The notes: a model not told the origin generated them from the sequence alone. Counted from the first letter of the stretch, positions 17,146 through 26,273 are shown. The stretch: 64,000 bases of DNA from Ehrlichia chaffeensis str. Arkansas (GCF_000013145.1 NC_007799.1:372001-436000); one strand, 5' to 3'. Numbers and translations: made by a program.

Positions 17146-18083
17146 TTGATGTAATATTCATTGTTGCTTAATGTAGGTACTCTGAAGAACATATTTTCTT
17201 TTGATATGATTTTCTTGCACTCTATATCTAATTCTACTAGAGTTTCAGAATTTTCTGATACAAACGATATAGGAACTAATACTATAGGTACATCATCTTG
17301 TTTTGCTTGATTAATTGCTGATATTGTACTGGGTTCTAACCATTTTATGTTGCCAACTTTGCTTTGATAACATATTTTATAATCTAATGATGATATATTT
17401 AAAGACTTGGTAATTAATAATACGGTTTGTTCTATTTGATGTTGGTATGGGTCACCTCGTTGTACTATACTCAGTGGTAAACTATGTGCTGAAAATAATA
17501 TTCTTGGTGATCCATAATTTTGTGCTTCCCGGTATTTTTCTATAATTAACTGGCAGTGTGCTTTTATATAATTTTCATTATTATAATAGCAACAAATCGT
17601 TGAAGTAGGGCAGTGAAATCTACTTTTTTTCATGTGATAGTTCCAGTGTTGGATAGCTGATAGTGTGGTGGTTGTTGAGTAATGTGGATATAAAGGTATT
17701 AGAATTATTTTGTCTGGACGATACTGACATACAGATTTTATTGTGCTTTTAGCTGAAGGTTTTGAATGTCGCATGAATATAAAAACTTTGTATTGGTTTT
17801 CATTGTGATTATTTAATATGTGTTCAAGAGATGAAGCTTGTATTTTTGTTTCGCTTAATATTGGTGACTGTCCATTAAGATGTTTATATATTTCTATTGC
17901 TTTTCTCTTTCTGAAGAATGAAAGTAATGTTGCCAATATAAACCTTAGAGGATTTGATATGTTTATAATATTTTTATCATAAAACAAATTGAATAGGAAC
18001 GGCCTTACTTCACATAGTGACTGAGGACCACCTAAATTAAATAATACTACTGCTACTTTTTTTGACACGTATTGTTTGTTCAT
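17052..18083 (-). CDS. hemH: Ferrochelatase
   Basis: HemH inserts ferrous iron into protoporphyrin IX, the last step of haem synthesis. The 343-aa product starts [25 protein letters not shown], the classic ferrochelatase opening. It continues with [39 protein letters not shown] (containing the catalytic-region His), [16 protein letters not shown], and [21 protein letters not shown] (with the conserved acidic residues). The C-terminal tail after YYIKCL is cysteine- and histidine-rich ([20 protein letters not shown]). The tail overlaps the last unit of a tandem array, so it may be a recent change. Start is ATG 18083. Confidence 0.95.
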   Translation of the reverse strand: MNKQYVSKKVAVVLFNLGGPQSLCEVRPFLFNLFYDKNIINISNPLRFILATLLSFFRKRKAIEIYKHLNGQSPILSETKIQASSLEHILNNHNENQYKVFIFMRHSKPSAKSTIKSVCQYRPDKIILIPLYPHYSTTTTLSAIQHWNYHMKKSRFHCPTSTICCYYNNENYIKAHCQLIIEKYREAQNYGSPRILFSAHSLPLSIVQRGDPYQHQIEQTVLLITKSLNISSLDYKICYQSKVGNIKWLEPSTISAINQAKQDDVPIVLVPISFVSENSETLVELDIECKKIISKENMFFRVPTLSNNEYYIKCLQEMCTQAHHKNTCPVQCKMCFETLHYSS

Positions 18084-18148
18084 TATGAGCTAACAAAATA
18101 ACACATGTAATGCTAATTATCAAGAAGAAAGAACAGTATAGCTTTATA

Positions 18149-18856
18149 TTATTTATGTTGTGAAGAAGATGTACTTTGAGATACAGGCTGTTCTACAAAA
18201 AGGTTTACACTACTCTCATTTGTTGTTTCTAGTAATCCTTCATGTTCAGAGCTGTCACTTGATCTTCTTAAAAGTGTTGATACAGATCTACATCTAGGTT
18301 GTTTAGATGTTATTGTCAATAGCTCGTCAAGGTATGAAATAGGGGATTTTGAAGTACCATCTTCCTGTTTTATTATTTTAGCGTTTAATATCCCAAAACT
18401 ACATGTTACGATTAAATCTCTACTTCCTGCATATAATAAACTAGCTATGTTCTCAAGATTTGCTTTAGAATGTGAAAACTTTTTTTCCATTTGAGAATGT
18501 GTTAGTGTGTTATACAGGAGAATGCATAAATCAAGTAAGAAACTAAATGGGAGTTCTAATATTTCTATGATGCAAAGAATGAATTCTGCAGCTGCTTTTA
18601 TTCCTATTAAAGGAGTCATTAGCATAGAAAAAAGGATAGTTTTTATAGTACATGCTGCAATGTTAGTAGATTCTACAAAACTTCCTTCAAGCTTATTGAT
18701 AGACCCAGGTCGTTTAAAGTTAATAAAATCATTGTTATGTAAATTAGGGTTTCTATATATTGGATGTTTTATCGGACCACAACAATCTTTTCTTATACTT
18801 AGTATTCTTAAAGTTAGACAAATCATTATCATAAGATAATACATGCAGCTAAGCAT
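18149..18856 (-). CDS. Hypothetical membrane protein (235 aa)
   Basis: I do not recognise a family. The nominal N-terminus is a hydrophobic stretch MYYLMIMICLTLRIL. A Pro/Asn-rich segment follows, then a second hydrophobic region near residues 70-120 (ILFSMLMTPLIGIKAAAEFILC and LPFSFLLDLCILLY). The C-terminal third is Ser/Arg-rich (RCRSVSTLLRRSSDSSEHEG). The start overlaps the end of the 117-aa gene by 28 bases in another frame. That upstream protein ends inside what looks like the same hydrophobic helix. The pair may therefore be one gene with a frameshift, or two translationally coupled genes. Confidence 0.6.
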   Translation of the reverse strand: MLSCMYYLMIMICLTLRILSIRKDCCGPIKHPIYRNPNLHNNDFINFKRPGSINKLEGSFVESTNIAACTIKTILFSMLMTPLIGIKAAAEFILCIIEILELPFSFLLDLCILLYNTLTHSQMEKKFSHSKANLENIASLLYAGSRDLIVTCSFGILNAKIIKQEDGTSKSPISYLDELLTITSKQPRCRSVSTLLRRSSDSSEHEGLLETTNESSVNLFVEQPVSQSTSSSQHK

Positions 18857-19182
18857 ATCAGGTGCATTTGTAATGGGTTTAGTGTTGGAAATATTTTATT
18901 TCCAAAATAATGTGTTGCGAGAAATAATGTAGGCATTACAAGCATGGCTTCAAAAAATGGGATTAAGTGCTTTCTTATTTGATGTTTTGCATTCTCTTTA
19001 TTATCTGTAACCACTGTTCTTTGGAAATTTGTCATGTGTTTACTATAATGCATCTCATAAAGTGACATTTCCAATAGACTAATGGCTGCCAGATTAAAAG
19101 TTGTCCATCCCTTTAATCCACAAAATAATGAGTTTTTTAATTTAATATGAAAATTTGAAAAGTTTAATTTTGCTGTATGCAC
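18829..19182 (-). CDS. Hypothetical membrane protein (117 aa)
   Basis: I do not recognise it. It has a soluble basic N-terminal half, then a hydrophobic helix (FFEAMLVMPTLFLATHYFG), and ends in a second, apparently cut-off hydrophobic segment (MHLICLAACIIL) at the stop. The next ORF starts 28 bases inside this one and continues with MIMICLTLRIL in a different frame, as if completing the helix. The start is ATG 19182. The gap to zapA (19183-19396) shows nothing. Confidence 0.55.
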   Translation of the reverse strand: MHTAKLNFSNFHIKLKNSLFCGLKGWTTFNLAAISLLEMSLYEMHYSKHMTNFQRTVVTDNKENAKHQIRKHLIPFFEAMLVMPTLFLATHYFGNKIFPTLNPLQMHLICLAACIIL

Positions 19183-19396
19183 GGTAATGTTTCCTGTTGA
19201 TAAAATACTATTATATTATACTTTATTTATTGTAGTAGTATATTAATATATTTGTTATCCTGTATTTTCTATCATTAATAGCATACATGAACCCCCAATG
19301 CTATTTGGAGTATGTAGTGATAATAAGATTGTATTAATACCTAAAGAACTAAATTGCTATATTTAAAAAATGATAAATGAAGTAATAGTACATATC

Positions 19397-19762
19397 CTAA
19401 GATTTTTCTAAATTATGAATTAATTTTTCTATTCTTAATAATGTATGTGATAATATATTACTTACTTCGTTTTTTATTTTTAAATAATCATCAAAGTATT
19501 TTTTATACGTTAACATTTCATCTTTTGTTTTTTTTAATTGAGTCTTCAGTTCGTGTTTCTCATCTTCTAGTGTTAATCCTGCTAGTAAAAATATTAAAGC
19601 ATCAGACCCTTTGCCTTTTTCTGCACTTGATATTGAGTTAACTAATGCATTGAATTTATCTACTAAATTGCGTAAGTGTGGTTCTTCTGTTTTATTACAT
19701 GCTACTCTGTATGTGTTATTTCTGACAGTAATTTCAATAACTTGTGGGTTAGAGTTATTCAC
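19397..19762 (-). CDS. zapA: Cell division protein ZapA
   Basis: ZapA is a small cytoplasmic protein that bundles FtsZ filaments at the division site. The 121-aa product matches its plan. It opens with a short beta-rich globular head, VIEITVRNNTYRVACNKTEEPHLRNLVDKFNALV. An alpha-helical linker with ALIFLLAGLTLEDEKHEL and a long coiled coil to the C-terminus follow. The start is a GTG at 19762 that abuts the stop of the upstream coiled-coil gene. A ribosome binding site, AAGGAGC, lies seven bases before it, within that gene. The two genes are clearly one unit. Confidence 0.9.
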   Translation of the reverse strand: MNNSNPQVIEITVRNNTYRVACNKTEEPHLRNLVDKFNALVNSISSAEKGKGSDALIFLLAGLTLEDEKHELKTQLKKTKDEMLTYKKYFDDYLKIKNEVSNILSHTLLRIEKLIHNLEKS

Positions 19763-20053
19763 TTACTTGCTCCTTTTTAAAATAGCTTTGATATTTTCTA
19801 TTGTAGAATTTAAACGATGAATAGTTTCATGACATATTTCTTTCCAACTGTTACATTCATTTGTTTTGTTTGTAAGTTGTTGATCTAACTTATTTTTTTC
19901 TTCAGTAAGTAATTCTATAGTTGCTTTATATTGGGATATATTATTTTTATTGTTTAGTTTTTGTATTAATAAAGACTCTAATCTGTCAAATGCTTTGTCT
20001 AAATTCTGTTGGAATTCTGAATTGTTATTTATTTGATTCATAATAAACCACAT
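19763..20053 (-). CDS. Small coiled-coil protein upstream of zapA (DUF4164-like)
   Basis: This 96-aa protein is almost wholly predicted coiled coil: LDKAFDRLESLLIQKLNNK, then ATIELLTEEKNKLDQQL, then TIHRLNSTIENIKAILKRSK. In alphaproteobacteria a short coiled-coil gene of this type (DUF4164) usually sits just before zapA and is thought to belong to the division apparatus. The stop codon touches the zapA GTG, so the two are co-transcribed and probably coupled. The start could be ATG 20053 or the Met at 20041. Confidence 0.75.
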   Translation of the reverse strand: MWFIMNQINNNSEFQQNLDKAFDRLESLLIQKLNNKNNISQYKATIELLTEEKNKLDQQLTNKTNECNSWKEICHETIHRLNSTIENIKAILKRSK

Positions 20054-20085
20054 TCTAATAAGTCTATATTTAGTTTGGTTATAAC

Positions 20086-20349
20086 TTATTGATTTATAAT
20101 CTTAATAAATTTACTACTAGCTCTAAAGTATACTTTCTTATACTTACTTTTTGCTAACCTTGCATTAGCAGTTTTTATATTATAACTCCTTACTGTAAAT
20201 GATCCAAAACCTCTTAATTCTACCCTACAATCATTCTTTAAATAATCTACAATTAATGAAAAGAATATATTTAATATCTTAGATACTATCTCTTCACTAA
20301 GAGAAGGATTTTTTTTTGATATGTGCTGAATTAAATGTGATTTTAACAT
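20086..20349 (-). CDS. ihfB: IHF/HU-family DNA-binding protein (IHF beta-like)
   Basis: The 87-aa product has the IHF/HU fold: a helical start SHLIQHISKKNPSLSEEIVSKILNIFF and the hallmark strand VELRGFGSFTVR. The order cmk-rpsA-(sppA)-ihfB is the usual home of ihfB, which supports the beta-subunit call. The DNA-binding arm is unusual: where family members read G-R-N-P-K-T-G, this has A-N-A-R-L-A-K, so the proline that intercalates at DNA kinks is missing. It may bend DNA less sharply or be a divergent HU-like protein. The start at 20349 lies five bases after the sppA stop. Confidence 0.85.
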   Translation of the reverse strand: MLKSHLIQHISKKNPSLSEEIVSKILNIFFSLIVDYLKNDCRVELRGFGSFTVRSYNIKTANARLAKSKYKKVYFRASSKFIKIINQ

Positions 20350-20354
20350 GATAT

Positions 20355-21221
20355 TTATTTATTAATATAATAATGAACAACCTGAGATATAAATGAACTT
20401 ACATTTTCAATTATAGATTTGTGTTTTTTTTTTGATAATACTTTGACTTTCTGTGTGCTAATATTTTGTGAGTGGAACCAATTCATTGCTTCATCTTGTC
20501 CACCGATCTGATCAACTAACCCTATAGATAATGCTTCAGACCCTGTATATATACTGCCATTTGCTATCTTTAATACCTGGTCCTTTTCCATTTTTCTGCG
20601 GTCTGCTACTATATCAACAAAGTAATCATATGAGTTTTTAATAATACGACGTATAGATTCTTCTTTTTCTTCTGTTAACTCTTCAAAAGGAGATGTTTCT
20701 GCTTTTAGATTTGAGGATTTTATTGATTTTAAAGAGATACCCATTTTTTCTGCTAAAGGGTTAATACCAATGTATTGCATTAACACACCAATTGATCCAG
20801 TAATAGTGGTATGACGCGCTATTATATAATCTGCAGCGATTGCAGTCATGTATCCACCTGATGCAGCAAAATCATTTAACAGTGCGACTACTGGCTTATT
20901 TTTTGAAACATTACGTATATTTTGATATAAAATTTCACTGCCTGTAACTGAACCTCCTGGACTGTTAATATTTAATATCAACCCTGTAACATGATTGTCT
21001 TCGGCAATCTTTTTCAGTAATGCATCCATTTCTTCGTTTGTTTCAATTTTTCCTTCAATATTCACTTTAGCAATATATTCATTGTCTAAAAAACTACTAA
21101 TCTTTGATATGTCAATATAGTTAACTAACATTAACAATACGAATATCATAAAAAATGCAAAAACCCGCCATAACTTTACTTTAGAATTTAATACTTCTAT
21201 TTTTAGTAATTGATCAGACAT
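20355..21221 (-). CDS. sppA: Signal peptide peptidase SppA, short (36K) type
   Basis: SppA is a serine protease of family S49 that degrades cleaved signal peptides in the inner membrane. The 288-aa protein has one N-terminal membrane anchor (VFAFFMIFVLLMLVNYI). The protease domain follows, with GLILNINSPGGSVTGSEILY, the catalytic Ser region NDFAASGGYMTAIAADYIIA, TTITGSIGVLMQY, and SIYTGSEALSIGLVDQIGG. The length is that of the single-domain type. It lies between rpsA and ihfB in a same-strand run with gaps of 5-13 bases. Confidence 0.93.
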   Translation of the reverse strand: MSDQLLKIEVLNSKVKLWRVFAFFMIFVLLMLVNYIDISKISSFLDNEYIAKVNIEGKIETNEEMDALLKKIAEDNHVTGLILNINSPGGSVTGSEILYQNIRNVSKNKPVVALLNDFAASGGYMTAIAADYIIARHTTITGSIGVLMQYIGINPLAEKMGISLKSIKSSNLKAETSPFEELTEEKEESIRRIIKNSYDYFVDIVADRRKMEKDQVLKIANGSIYTGSEALSIGLVDQIGGQDEAMNWFHSQNISTQKVKVLSKKKHKSIIENVSSFISQVVHYYINK

Positions 21222-21234
21222 GAGATAAACCTAT

Positions 21235-22938
21235 TCAGTGCTTTAATGATAGTATCATATTATAAGTTTCAATAAGCAATACTTCAGCTTCTAACCTATC
21301 TCCTGGGAAGAATTTTTTATTATCAGGTAGGTATTCTTGTTCAATTAGTAAGTTGAAACTATTTGATCCATTGAATACATCAACTAATATACCAGTATCT
21401 TCAACAACTTTGGTAACTGTAACTGGTATTTTATCTCCTAAGTTAATTTTCTTTAATAAATCAAGAAAAGGGTCATACTCTAGTTGTTTTACTCCAAGAT
21501 CTATCTTGCTTTTATTTGGATTTATCATGAGTATTTTTGCTTCTACAGAATCTCCAACGTTATATTTTTTTATTGCTGCTTCTGGTGATAAGGACCAACT
21601 TAACTCTGTAGTACGAATTAACCCTTCAATGCCATCATTGAGTGTGTTATCCTGAAATGAAACAAATATACCAAGATTTGTAATATTTTTTATCTTTGTT
21701 GATACAATAGAACCTAAAGGATACTTTAGTGTAAACGCCTGCCATGGGTTATCTTGACACCTTTTCATACTAAGACTCATGCGACTTTTAGCTGTGTCTA
21801 TGCTTAATACCTTAACTTGAATTTCTTCACCTCTCATAAATAACTGGTTTATAGGAAGAGAATTTTTTGTCCAGCTTACTTCGGATACGTGTACTAACCC
21901 CTCTATCCCTGTTTCTAATTCAACAAAGACCCCATATTCCTCAATGCTTGTGACAATACCTTTATGGATACTATCAACAGGATATTTTTTCTCAATATTT
22001 GACCATGGACTTTCCTCTAATTGCTTTACACCAAGAGAAATTTTCTTATTTTCACGGTCAATTTTTATAATTTTTGTTTTGACAGTTTGGCCACATGAGA
22101 AAACAGCTGAAGGATGACTTACACGGCTCCATGATATATCAGTTATATGCAATAGCCCGTCAACTACACCTACTGAAGGAGATTCATGTATTTCTATGAA
22201 TACACCATATTTAGTTATGCTTTTAACTTTACCTTCAATAATATCTCCTTCATTTAATTGGCTGAGATATAAACTTTTAGCATCTGCAAGTGATTCTTCT
22301 AATATAGCTTTTCTTGAGACTACAATATTACCTTGCTTTTTATCCATCTTTAATATACGGAACTTTTGCTTTTTACCTAATAGGGGAGTGATGTCTTTAA
22401 CTTGTCTTAGAGCTACATGGCTTGCTGGTAAAAATGCCACAACACCTTTTATGTCTACAGTGTACCCACATTTAATTGAGCTAAATATTACTCCTTCAAC
22501 ATCTTCTTTTTTTTCTGCAGCTTCTTCAAGTTTCTGCCATAGTTCATCTCTGATAGCTTTTTCTCTACTTAATACTACACTACCATTACGACCTTCGATT
22601 TTCTCTAAGTATAGCTTTACTTTTGATCCTATACTAATATTCTGATAATCATCACCAAGCTCAAATTCTTTAAGTGAAACAATACTTTCGGATTTTAATC
22701 CTGAGTCTATTGTTACATACCCCTTATCTATGCATATAATAGTGCCCTCTATTATTTGTCCTTCTTTGACACTGTCATCAATAAATTCTTTTAACGCATG
22801 CTGAAACTCTGAGCTACTATCATTATCGGAATCTTCTACTTCAAGATTATGGCTAATAAACTTGTTGGATTTTATTTTCTTTATATTATGTAAATAATTT
22901 TCTGATCCTAAATTTGTTTTTGTTTGAAGGTCTTCCAT
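21235..22938 (-). CDS. rpsA: 30S ribosomal protein S1
   Basis: S1 binds mRNA on the 30S platform and helps start translation. The 567-aa protein has consecutive S1 (OB-fold) domains from about residue 55 to the end. Clear repeats of the G-x-V-x-x-I-x-x-Y/G-G-V-F-V pattern include GKVKSITKYGVFIEI, GIVTSIEEYGVFVEL and TKIKNITNLGIFVSF, each followed by a GLLHITD- or GLVHVSE-type strand. The length is normal for six domains. It lies between cmk and sppA, a common proteobacterial order. Confidence 0.96.
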   Translation of the reverse strand: MEDLQTKTNLGSENYLHNIKKIKSNKFISHNLEVEDSDNDSSSEFQHALKEFIDDSVKEGQIIEGTIICIDKGYVTIDSGLKSESIVSLKEFELGDDYQNISIGSKVKLYLEKIEGRNGSVVLSREKAIRDELWQKLEEAAEKKEDVEGVIFSSIKCGYTVDIKGVVAFLPASHVALRQVKDITPLLGKKQKFRILKMDKKQGNIVVSRKAILEESLADAKSLYLSQLNEGDIIEGKVKSITKYGVFIEIHESPSVGVVDGLLHITDISWSRVSHPSAVFSCGQTVKTKIIKIDRENKKISLGVKQLEESPWSNIEKKYPVDSIHKGIVTSIEEYGVFVELETGIEGLVHVSEVSWTKNSLPINQLFMRGEEIQVKVLSIDTAKSRMSLSMKRCQDNPWQAFTLKYPLGSIVSTKIKNITNLGIFVSFQDNTLNDGIEGLIRTTELSWSLSPEAAIKKYNVGDSVEAKILMINPNKSKIDLGVKQLEYDPFLDLLKKINLGDKIPVTVTKVVEDTGILVDVFNGSNSFNLLIEQEYLPDNKKFFPGDRLEAEVLLIETYNMILSLKH

Positions 22939-23003
22939 AAAATATAGCCTATTTTAAAATTAGCAAAAGCGGTAAAAATCATATTATTATTATTTACCAT
23001 ACT

Positions 23004-23645
23004 TTACAAGTAGGTTTTTATTTTTTCTTTAATGTATAAAAGTACCTGTTCTTTATTCATGTATGAAGTGTTAATGTATAGGGCATCTTTTACTTTTACC
23101 AAAGGAGAAAATTTTCTATAGGTATCTCTAATATCCCTTTCTAGTATTTGTTTGTGTATTTTTTTATACATTTCTTTCTTGTGATATAACATTTCTTTAA
23201 ACCTTCGCTGTGCTCTAATAGATGCTTGTGCTGTAATAAAAATTTTAAGGTCTGCTTCAGGAAATACTGTAGAAGATGTATCTCTGCCATCTAGGATTAT
23301 ACCTGGTTCTGCTAGATGGATAAGTTTGCGCTGTATAGGTAATAATGCAAGTCTAATGTGTTGATATCTTGCTAAAATTGAAGCAGTTTTGCCTATGTCT
23401 TCATTATTGTATATAGTATTATTATCTTCTAAGAGCAGTGATAATATTTTGTCCTCTAATTTATTGTCAATTTTTAGATGGTTTTGTGCTGATGTTCCAA
23501 ATATTGTAGCTATTATCCTGTATAATTTTCCTGTATCTAAATACTGAAAGTTAAGAAAATTTGCTAATTTTTTTGCTAAACTTCCTTTTCCTGAAGCAGA
23601 AGGACCATCAATTGTTATAACGAAATTATTGCAATGCTTGGTCAT
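23004..23645 (-). CDS. cmk: Cytidylate kinase
   Basis: Cmk phosphorylates CMP and dCMP to the diphosphates. The 213-aa product has the P-loop ITIDGPSASGKGSLAKKLA at the N-terminus, YLDTGKLYRI (normally YLDTGAMYR), the catalytic-domain IILDGRDTSSTVFPEADLKIFITA, and the lid RRFKEM with RDIRDTYRKFSPLVKVKDALYINTS. It lacks nothing obvious for function. It overlaps the end of rlmB by 20 bases, and both precede rpsA on the minus strand. Confidence 0.95.
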   Translation of the reverse strand: MTKHCNNFVITIDGPSASGKGSLAKKLANFLNFQYLDTGKLYRIIATIFGTSAQNHLKIDNKLEDKILSLLLEDNNTIYNNEDIGKTASILARYQHIRLALLPIQRKLIHLAEPGIILDGRDTSSTVFPEADLKIFITAQASIRAQRRFKEMLYHKKEMYKKIHKQILERDIRDTYRKFSPLVKVKDALYINTSYMNKEQVLLYIKEKIKTYL

Positions 23646-24384
23646 AATTTTGTATAAAAATGGAATATAGTGCTACAGCTGCTGCGTTTGATACGTTTAA
23701 GCTATCAATTTTTTTTGATATTGCAATTTTTAGTAAAAAGTCGCAATTTTCTTTTGTTAGTTTACGCATCCCTTTATCTTCTGATCCAAAGATAATTAGT
23801 TTTTTGCTGTCCAATTTTGTTTTGTGTAGAAATTCTCCTTCTTTTGCATCAAATCCATAGCACCAATATCCTGCTTTTTTGAGTAACTTTATTGTGTTGA
23901 CGATGTTGATCACATATACAATGGGAATCATATCGACAGCGCCACTTGAAGTTTTTGACATACCACAGTTTTCAGATGGTGAATTGTGGTAAGGTAATAT
24001 AATTGCATCCACATTGAAACACACAGCTGATCTAATAATGGATCCTACGTTATGAATATCTGTAACTTGATCTAAAAGTATTATTGTTGAACTTTCTTTG
24101 GATGTATTTAATACCTCTTCTACTGTTGTTGAATCAATAACTGAGGCTTTTAAAGCAATACCCTGATGATTGCTGTTATGTGGTAATACTGAATTGATAT
24201 AATTAGGATTAACTTGTTTTAAGTTTATATTCTTTTGTTTGCATAATCTTAAAATTTTGGATATTTCATTATTATTTTTCATAAAATTTTCTGTTACCAG
24301 AAGTTCATGACATTTTCTATTTTTATTCTGTAAAGCAGCGGTACATGGGTGTTTACCGTAAATCCATATCTTGTTTTTGTCCAT
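23626..24384 (-). CDS. rlmB: 23S rRNA 2'-O-ribose methyltransferase of the SpoU family (RlmB-like)
   Basis: SPOUT-class SAM-dependent methyltransferase. The N-terminal substrate-binding part opens IWIYGKHPCTAALQNKNRKC, followed by NHQGIALKA. The catalytic half has LDQVTDIHNVGSIIRSAVCFNVDAIIL (motif 1 with the N-x-G-x-x-x-R pattern), IFGSEDKGMRKL (motif 2) and IDSLNVSNAAAVALYSIF (motif 3), the three hallmarks of the SpoU/TrmH family. RlmB modifies G2251 in E. coli 23S rRNA; the exact site here is inferred. It overlaps cmk by 20 bases. Confidence 0.92.
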   Translation of the reverse strand: MDKNKIWIYGKHPCTAALQNKNRKCHELLVTENFMKNNNEISKILRLCKQKNINLKQVNPNYINSVLPHNSNHQGIALKASVIDSTTVEEVLNTSKESSTIILLDQVTDIHNVGSIIRSAVCFNVDAIILPYHNSPSENCGMSKTSSGAVDMIPIVYVINIVNTIKLLKKAGYWCYGFDAKEGEFLHKTKLDSKKLIIFGSEDKGMRKLTKENCDFLLKIAISKKIDSLNVSNAAAVALYSIFIQNYDQALQ

Positions 24385-24543
24385 AAAAATGTGACTATTA
24401 ATTTTGACTTTTTTTAATTAGGTATTGACATATTGTAATCTTTAATTTAGTTAAATCAATTCTAATCTAAATTTTTTTGGTATCATTTTTTGTTTTTTTG
24501 TGTTAATTAATACAAGGATGTTAGGTTAGCGTTAGTGTTTTTA

Positions 24544-24626
24544 GGAGGAGTGGCCGAGCGGTCAAAGGCAGCAGACTGTAAATCTGCCCACTAGCGTGTA
24601 CGTAGGTTCAAATCCTACCTCCTCCA
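24544..24626 (+). tRNA. tRNA-Tyr (anticodon GTA)
   Basis: The acceptor stem GGAGGAG (24544) pairs with CTCCTCC ending at 24625. The anticodon arm is CAGACTGTAAATCTG with GTA in the loop. There is a long variable arm, as expected for tRNA-Tyr, and a T-arm GTAGGTTCAAATCCTAC. The encoded 3' CCA is absent and must be added after transcription. Confidence 0.97.
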
Positions 24627-24637
24627 CGGGAGATTAT

Positions 24638-24708
24638 GCGGGTATAGCTCAATGGTAGAGTCCCAGCCTTCCAAGCTGGCTACGTGGGTTCGATTCCCAC
24701 TATCCGCT
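24638..24708 (+). tRNA. tRNA-Gly (anticodon TCC)
   Basis: The acceptor GCGGGTA pairs with TATCCGC. The anticodon arm CCAGCCTTCCAAGCTGG carries TCC. The T-arm is GTGGGTTCGATTCCCAC. It follows tRNA-Tyr after 11 bases and precedes tuf by 43 bases, so a common transcript is likely. No CCA is encoded. Confidence 0.97.
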
Positions 24709-24751
24709 CTTTATTTTTGAAATGGTTTAATGATGTTAAAGGTATTTGTTT

Positions 24752-25939
24752 ATGGTAGAAGAAAGGAAACCACATATAAATGTAGGGACAATAGGGCATG
24801 TTGATCATGGTAAGACAACATTAACAGCAGCGTTAACAACAGTGTTAGCGAAGAGGTTGAGTGGAGAAGGTAATAAAAGTGTAAAGTATGACGAAATAGA
24901 TAAAGCACCAGAAGAGAAAGCAAGAGGAATAACCATTTCAACAGCACATGTAGAATATGAAACAGAGAATAGACATTATGCGCATGTAGATTGTCCAGGA
25001 CATGCTGATTATATAAAAAATATGATAACAGGTGCTGCACAAATGGATGCAGCAATATTAGTAGTATCTGCAACAGATGGAGCAATGCCACAAACAAGAG
25101 AACATATACTATTAGCAAAACAAGTTGGAGTAAAAGATATAGTAGTATGGATGAATAAGTGTGATGTTGTAGATGATGAAGAAATGTTGTCATTAGTTGA
25201 GATGGAAATAAGAGAATTATTATCAAAATATGGATATCCAGGAGATGATATAGATGTTGTAAGAGGATCTGCAGTTAAGGCATTGGAAGAAGAAACAGGT
25301 TCAGGAGTCTGGAGTGAAAAAATAATGGAATTGATGAATGCCTTAGAAAAAATAAGTTTACCAACAAGAGAAAAAGATAAGCCATTTTTAATGTCAATAG
25401 AAGATGTATTTTCAATACCTGGAAGAGGTACAGTAGTAACAGGAAGAATAGAGAGAGGAGTAATTAGAGTAGGAGATAAAATAGAGATAGTAGGGTTACG
25501 AGATATACAGAGCACAGTATGTACAGGTGTTGAAATGTTTCATAAAGCATTAGATGCAGGAGAAGCAGGGGATAATGCAGGTATATTGTTAAGAGGAATA
25601 AAGAAAGAGGATGTAGAGAGAGGGCAAGTATTGAGTGCGCCTGGTCAAATACATTCGTATAAGAAATTTAAAGCAGAGGTATATATATTAAAGAAAGAAG
25701 AGGGAGGAAGGCATACACCGTTTTTCTCAAATTATCAGCCACAATTTTATGTTAGAACAACTGATGTAACAGGTAGTATAAAATTACCTGAGGGGGTAGA
25801 GATGGTAATGCCTGGGGATAATATAAGTATCGAAGTAAGTTTAGATAAGCCTGTTGCTATTGATAAAGGATTGAGATTTGCAATTCGTGAAGGTGGTAGA
25901 ACTGTAGGCTCTGGTATTATTACTGAAATTTTGGAGTAG
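24752..25939 (+). CDS. tuf: Elongation factor Tu
   Basis: EF-Tu delivers aminoacyl-tRNA to the ribosome. The 395-aa protein has GTPase motifs [21 protein letters not shown] and NKCD, followed by domains II and III ([17 protein letters not shown] to [15 protein letters not shown]). Start is ATG 24752 after AAAGG; the TTG six bases before it is not needed. It directly precedes rpsJ (7-base gap), with no rpsL, rpsG or fusA upstream, so the str operon is split. Codon use is odd: most of the gene prefers A-ending codons (AGA, GGA, ACA, CCA), unlike the T-ending neighbours. From about 25840 it changes to the local T-ending style. Confidence 0.99.
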   Translation: MVEERKPHINVGTIGHVDHGKTTLTAALTTVLAKRLSGEGNKSVKYDEIDKAPEEKARGITISTAHVEYETENRHYAHVDCPGHADYIKNMITGAAQMDAAILVVSATDGAMPQTREHILLAKQVGVKDIVVWMNKCDVVDDEEMLSLVEMEIRELLSKYGYPGDDIDVVRGSAVKALEEETGSGVWSEKIMELMNALEKISLPTREKDKPFLMSIEDVFSIPGRGTVVTGRIERGVIRVGDKIEIVGLRDIQSTVCTGVEMFHKALDAGEAGDNAGILLRGIKKEDVERGQVLSAPGQIHSYKKFKAEVYILKKEEGGRHTPFFSNYQPQFYVRTTDVTGSIKLPEGVEMVMPGDNISIEVSLDKPVAIDKGLRFAIREGGRTVGSGIITEILE

Positions 25940-25946
25940 GTATTTT

Positions 25947-26273
25947 ATGGTAACGCAAAAAATATATATTGAGCTTAAAGCATTCGATAGTTGTTTACTG
26001 GATAGATCTGCACGTAGTATCATTTTAACTGCTAAGAGGAGTGGGGCACGTGTTAATGGCCCAATTTTTTTTCCTCGTAAGATTATGAAATTTATTGTTA
26101 ACCGATCTACTCATGTTGATAAAAAGTCTAGAGAACAGTTTGAAATTAGGACACATAAACGTTTAATTAGCTTGCCAAAAGCTAATTCTACAATTATTCA
26201 GGCATTAATGAGTTTGCAATTGCCTGCTGGTGTAGATGTAAAAGTTAAAGTGATTGGGGGCAGCAATGGCTAA
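25947..26273 (+). CDS. rpsJ: 30S ribosomal protein S10
   Basis: The 108-aa product matches S10/Nus[21 protein letters not shown], then [38 protein letters not shown]10 is part of the 30S head and also joins the NusB antitermination complex. It is the first gene of the S10 cluster. Its end overlaps the rplC start by eight bases, which suggests coupled translation. Confidence 0.98.
   Translation: MVTQKIYIELKAFDSCLLDRSARSIILTAKRSGARVNGPIFFPRKIMKFIVNRSTHVDKKSREQFEIRTHKRLISLPKANSTIIQALMSLQLPAGVDVKVKVIGGSNG

Noticed and set aside
24425-24453. Promoter for the tRNA-tuf transcript built on TTGACA at 24425
   Set aside because: The -35 match is perfect, but no good -10 sequence lies 16-18 bases downstream and the tRNA starts about 115 bases away.
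24750-25515. Long minus-strand ORFs opposite tuf
   Set aside because: They are antisense shadows caused by the A-ending codon bias of tuf; the leucine/valine-rich product is typical of such shadows.
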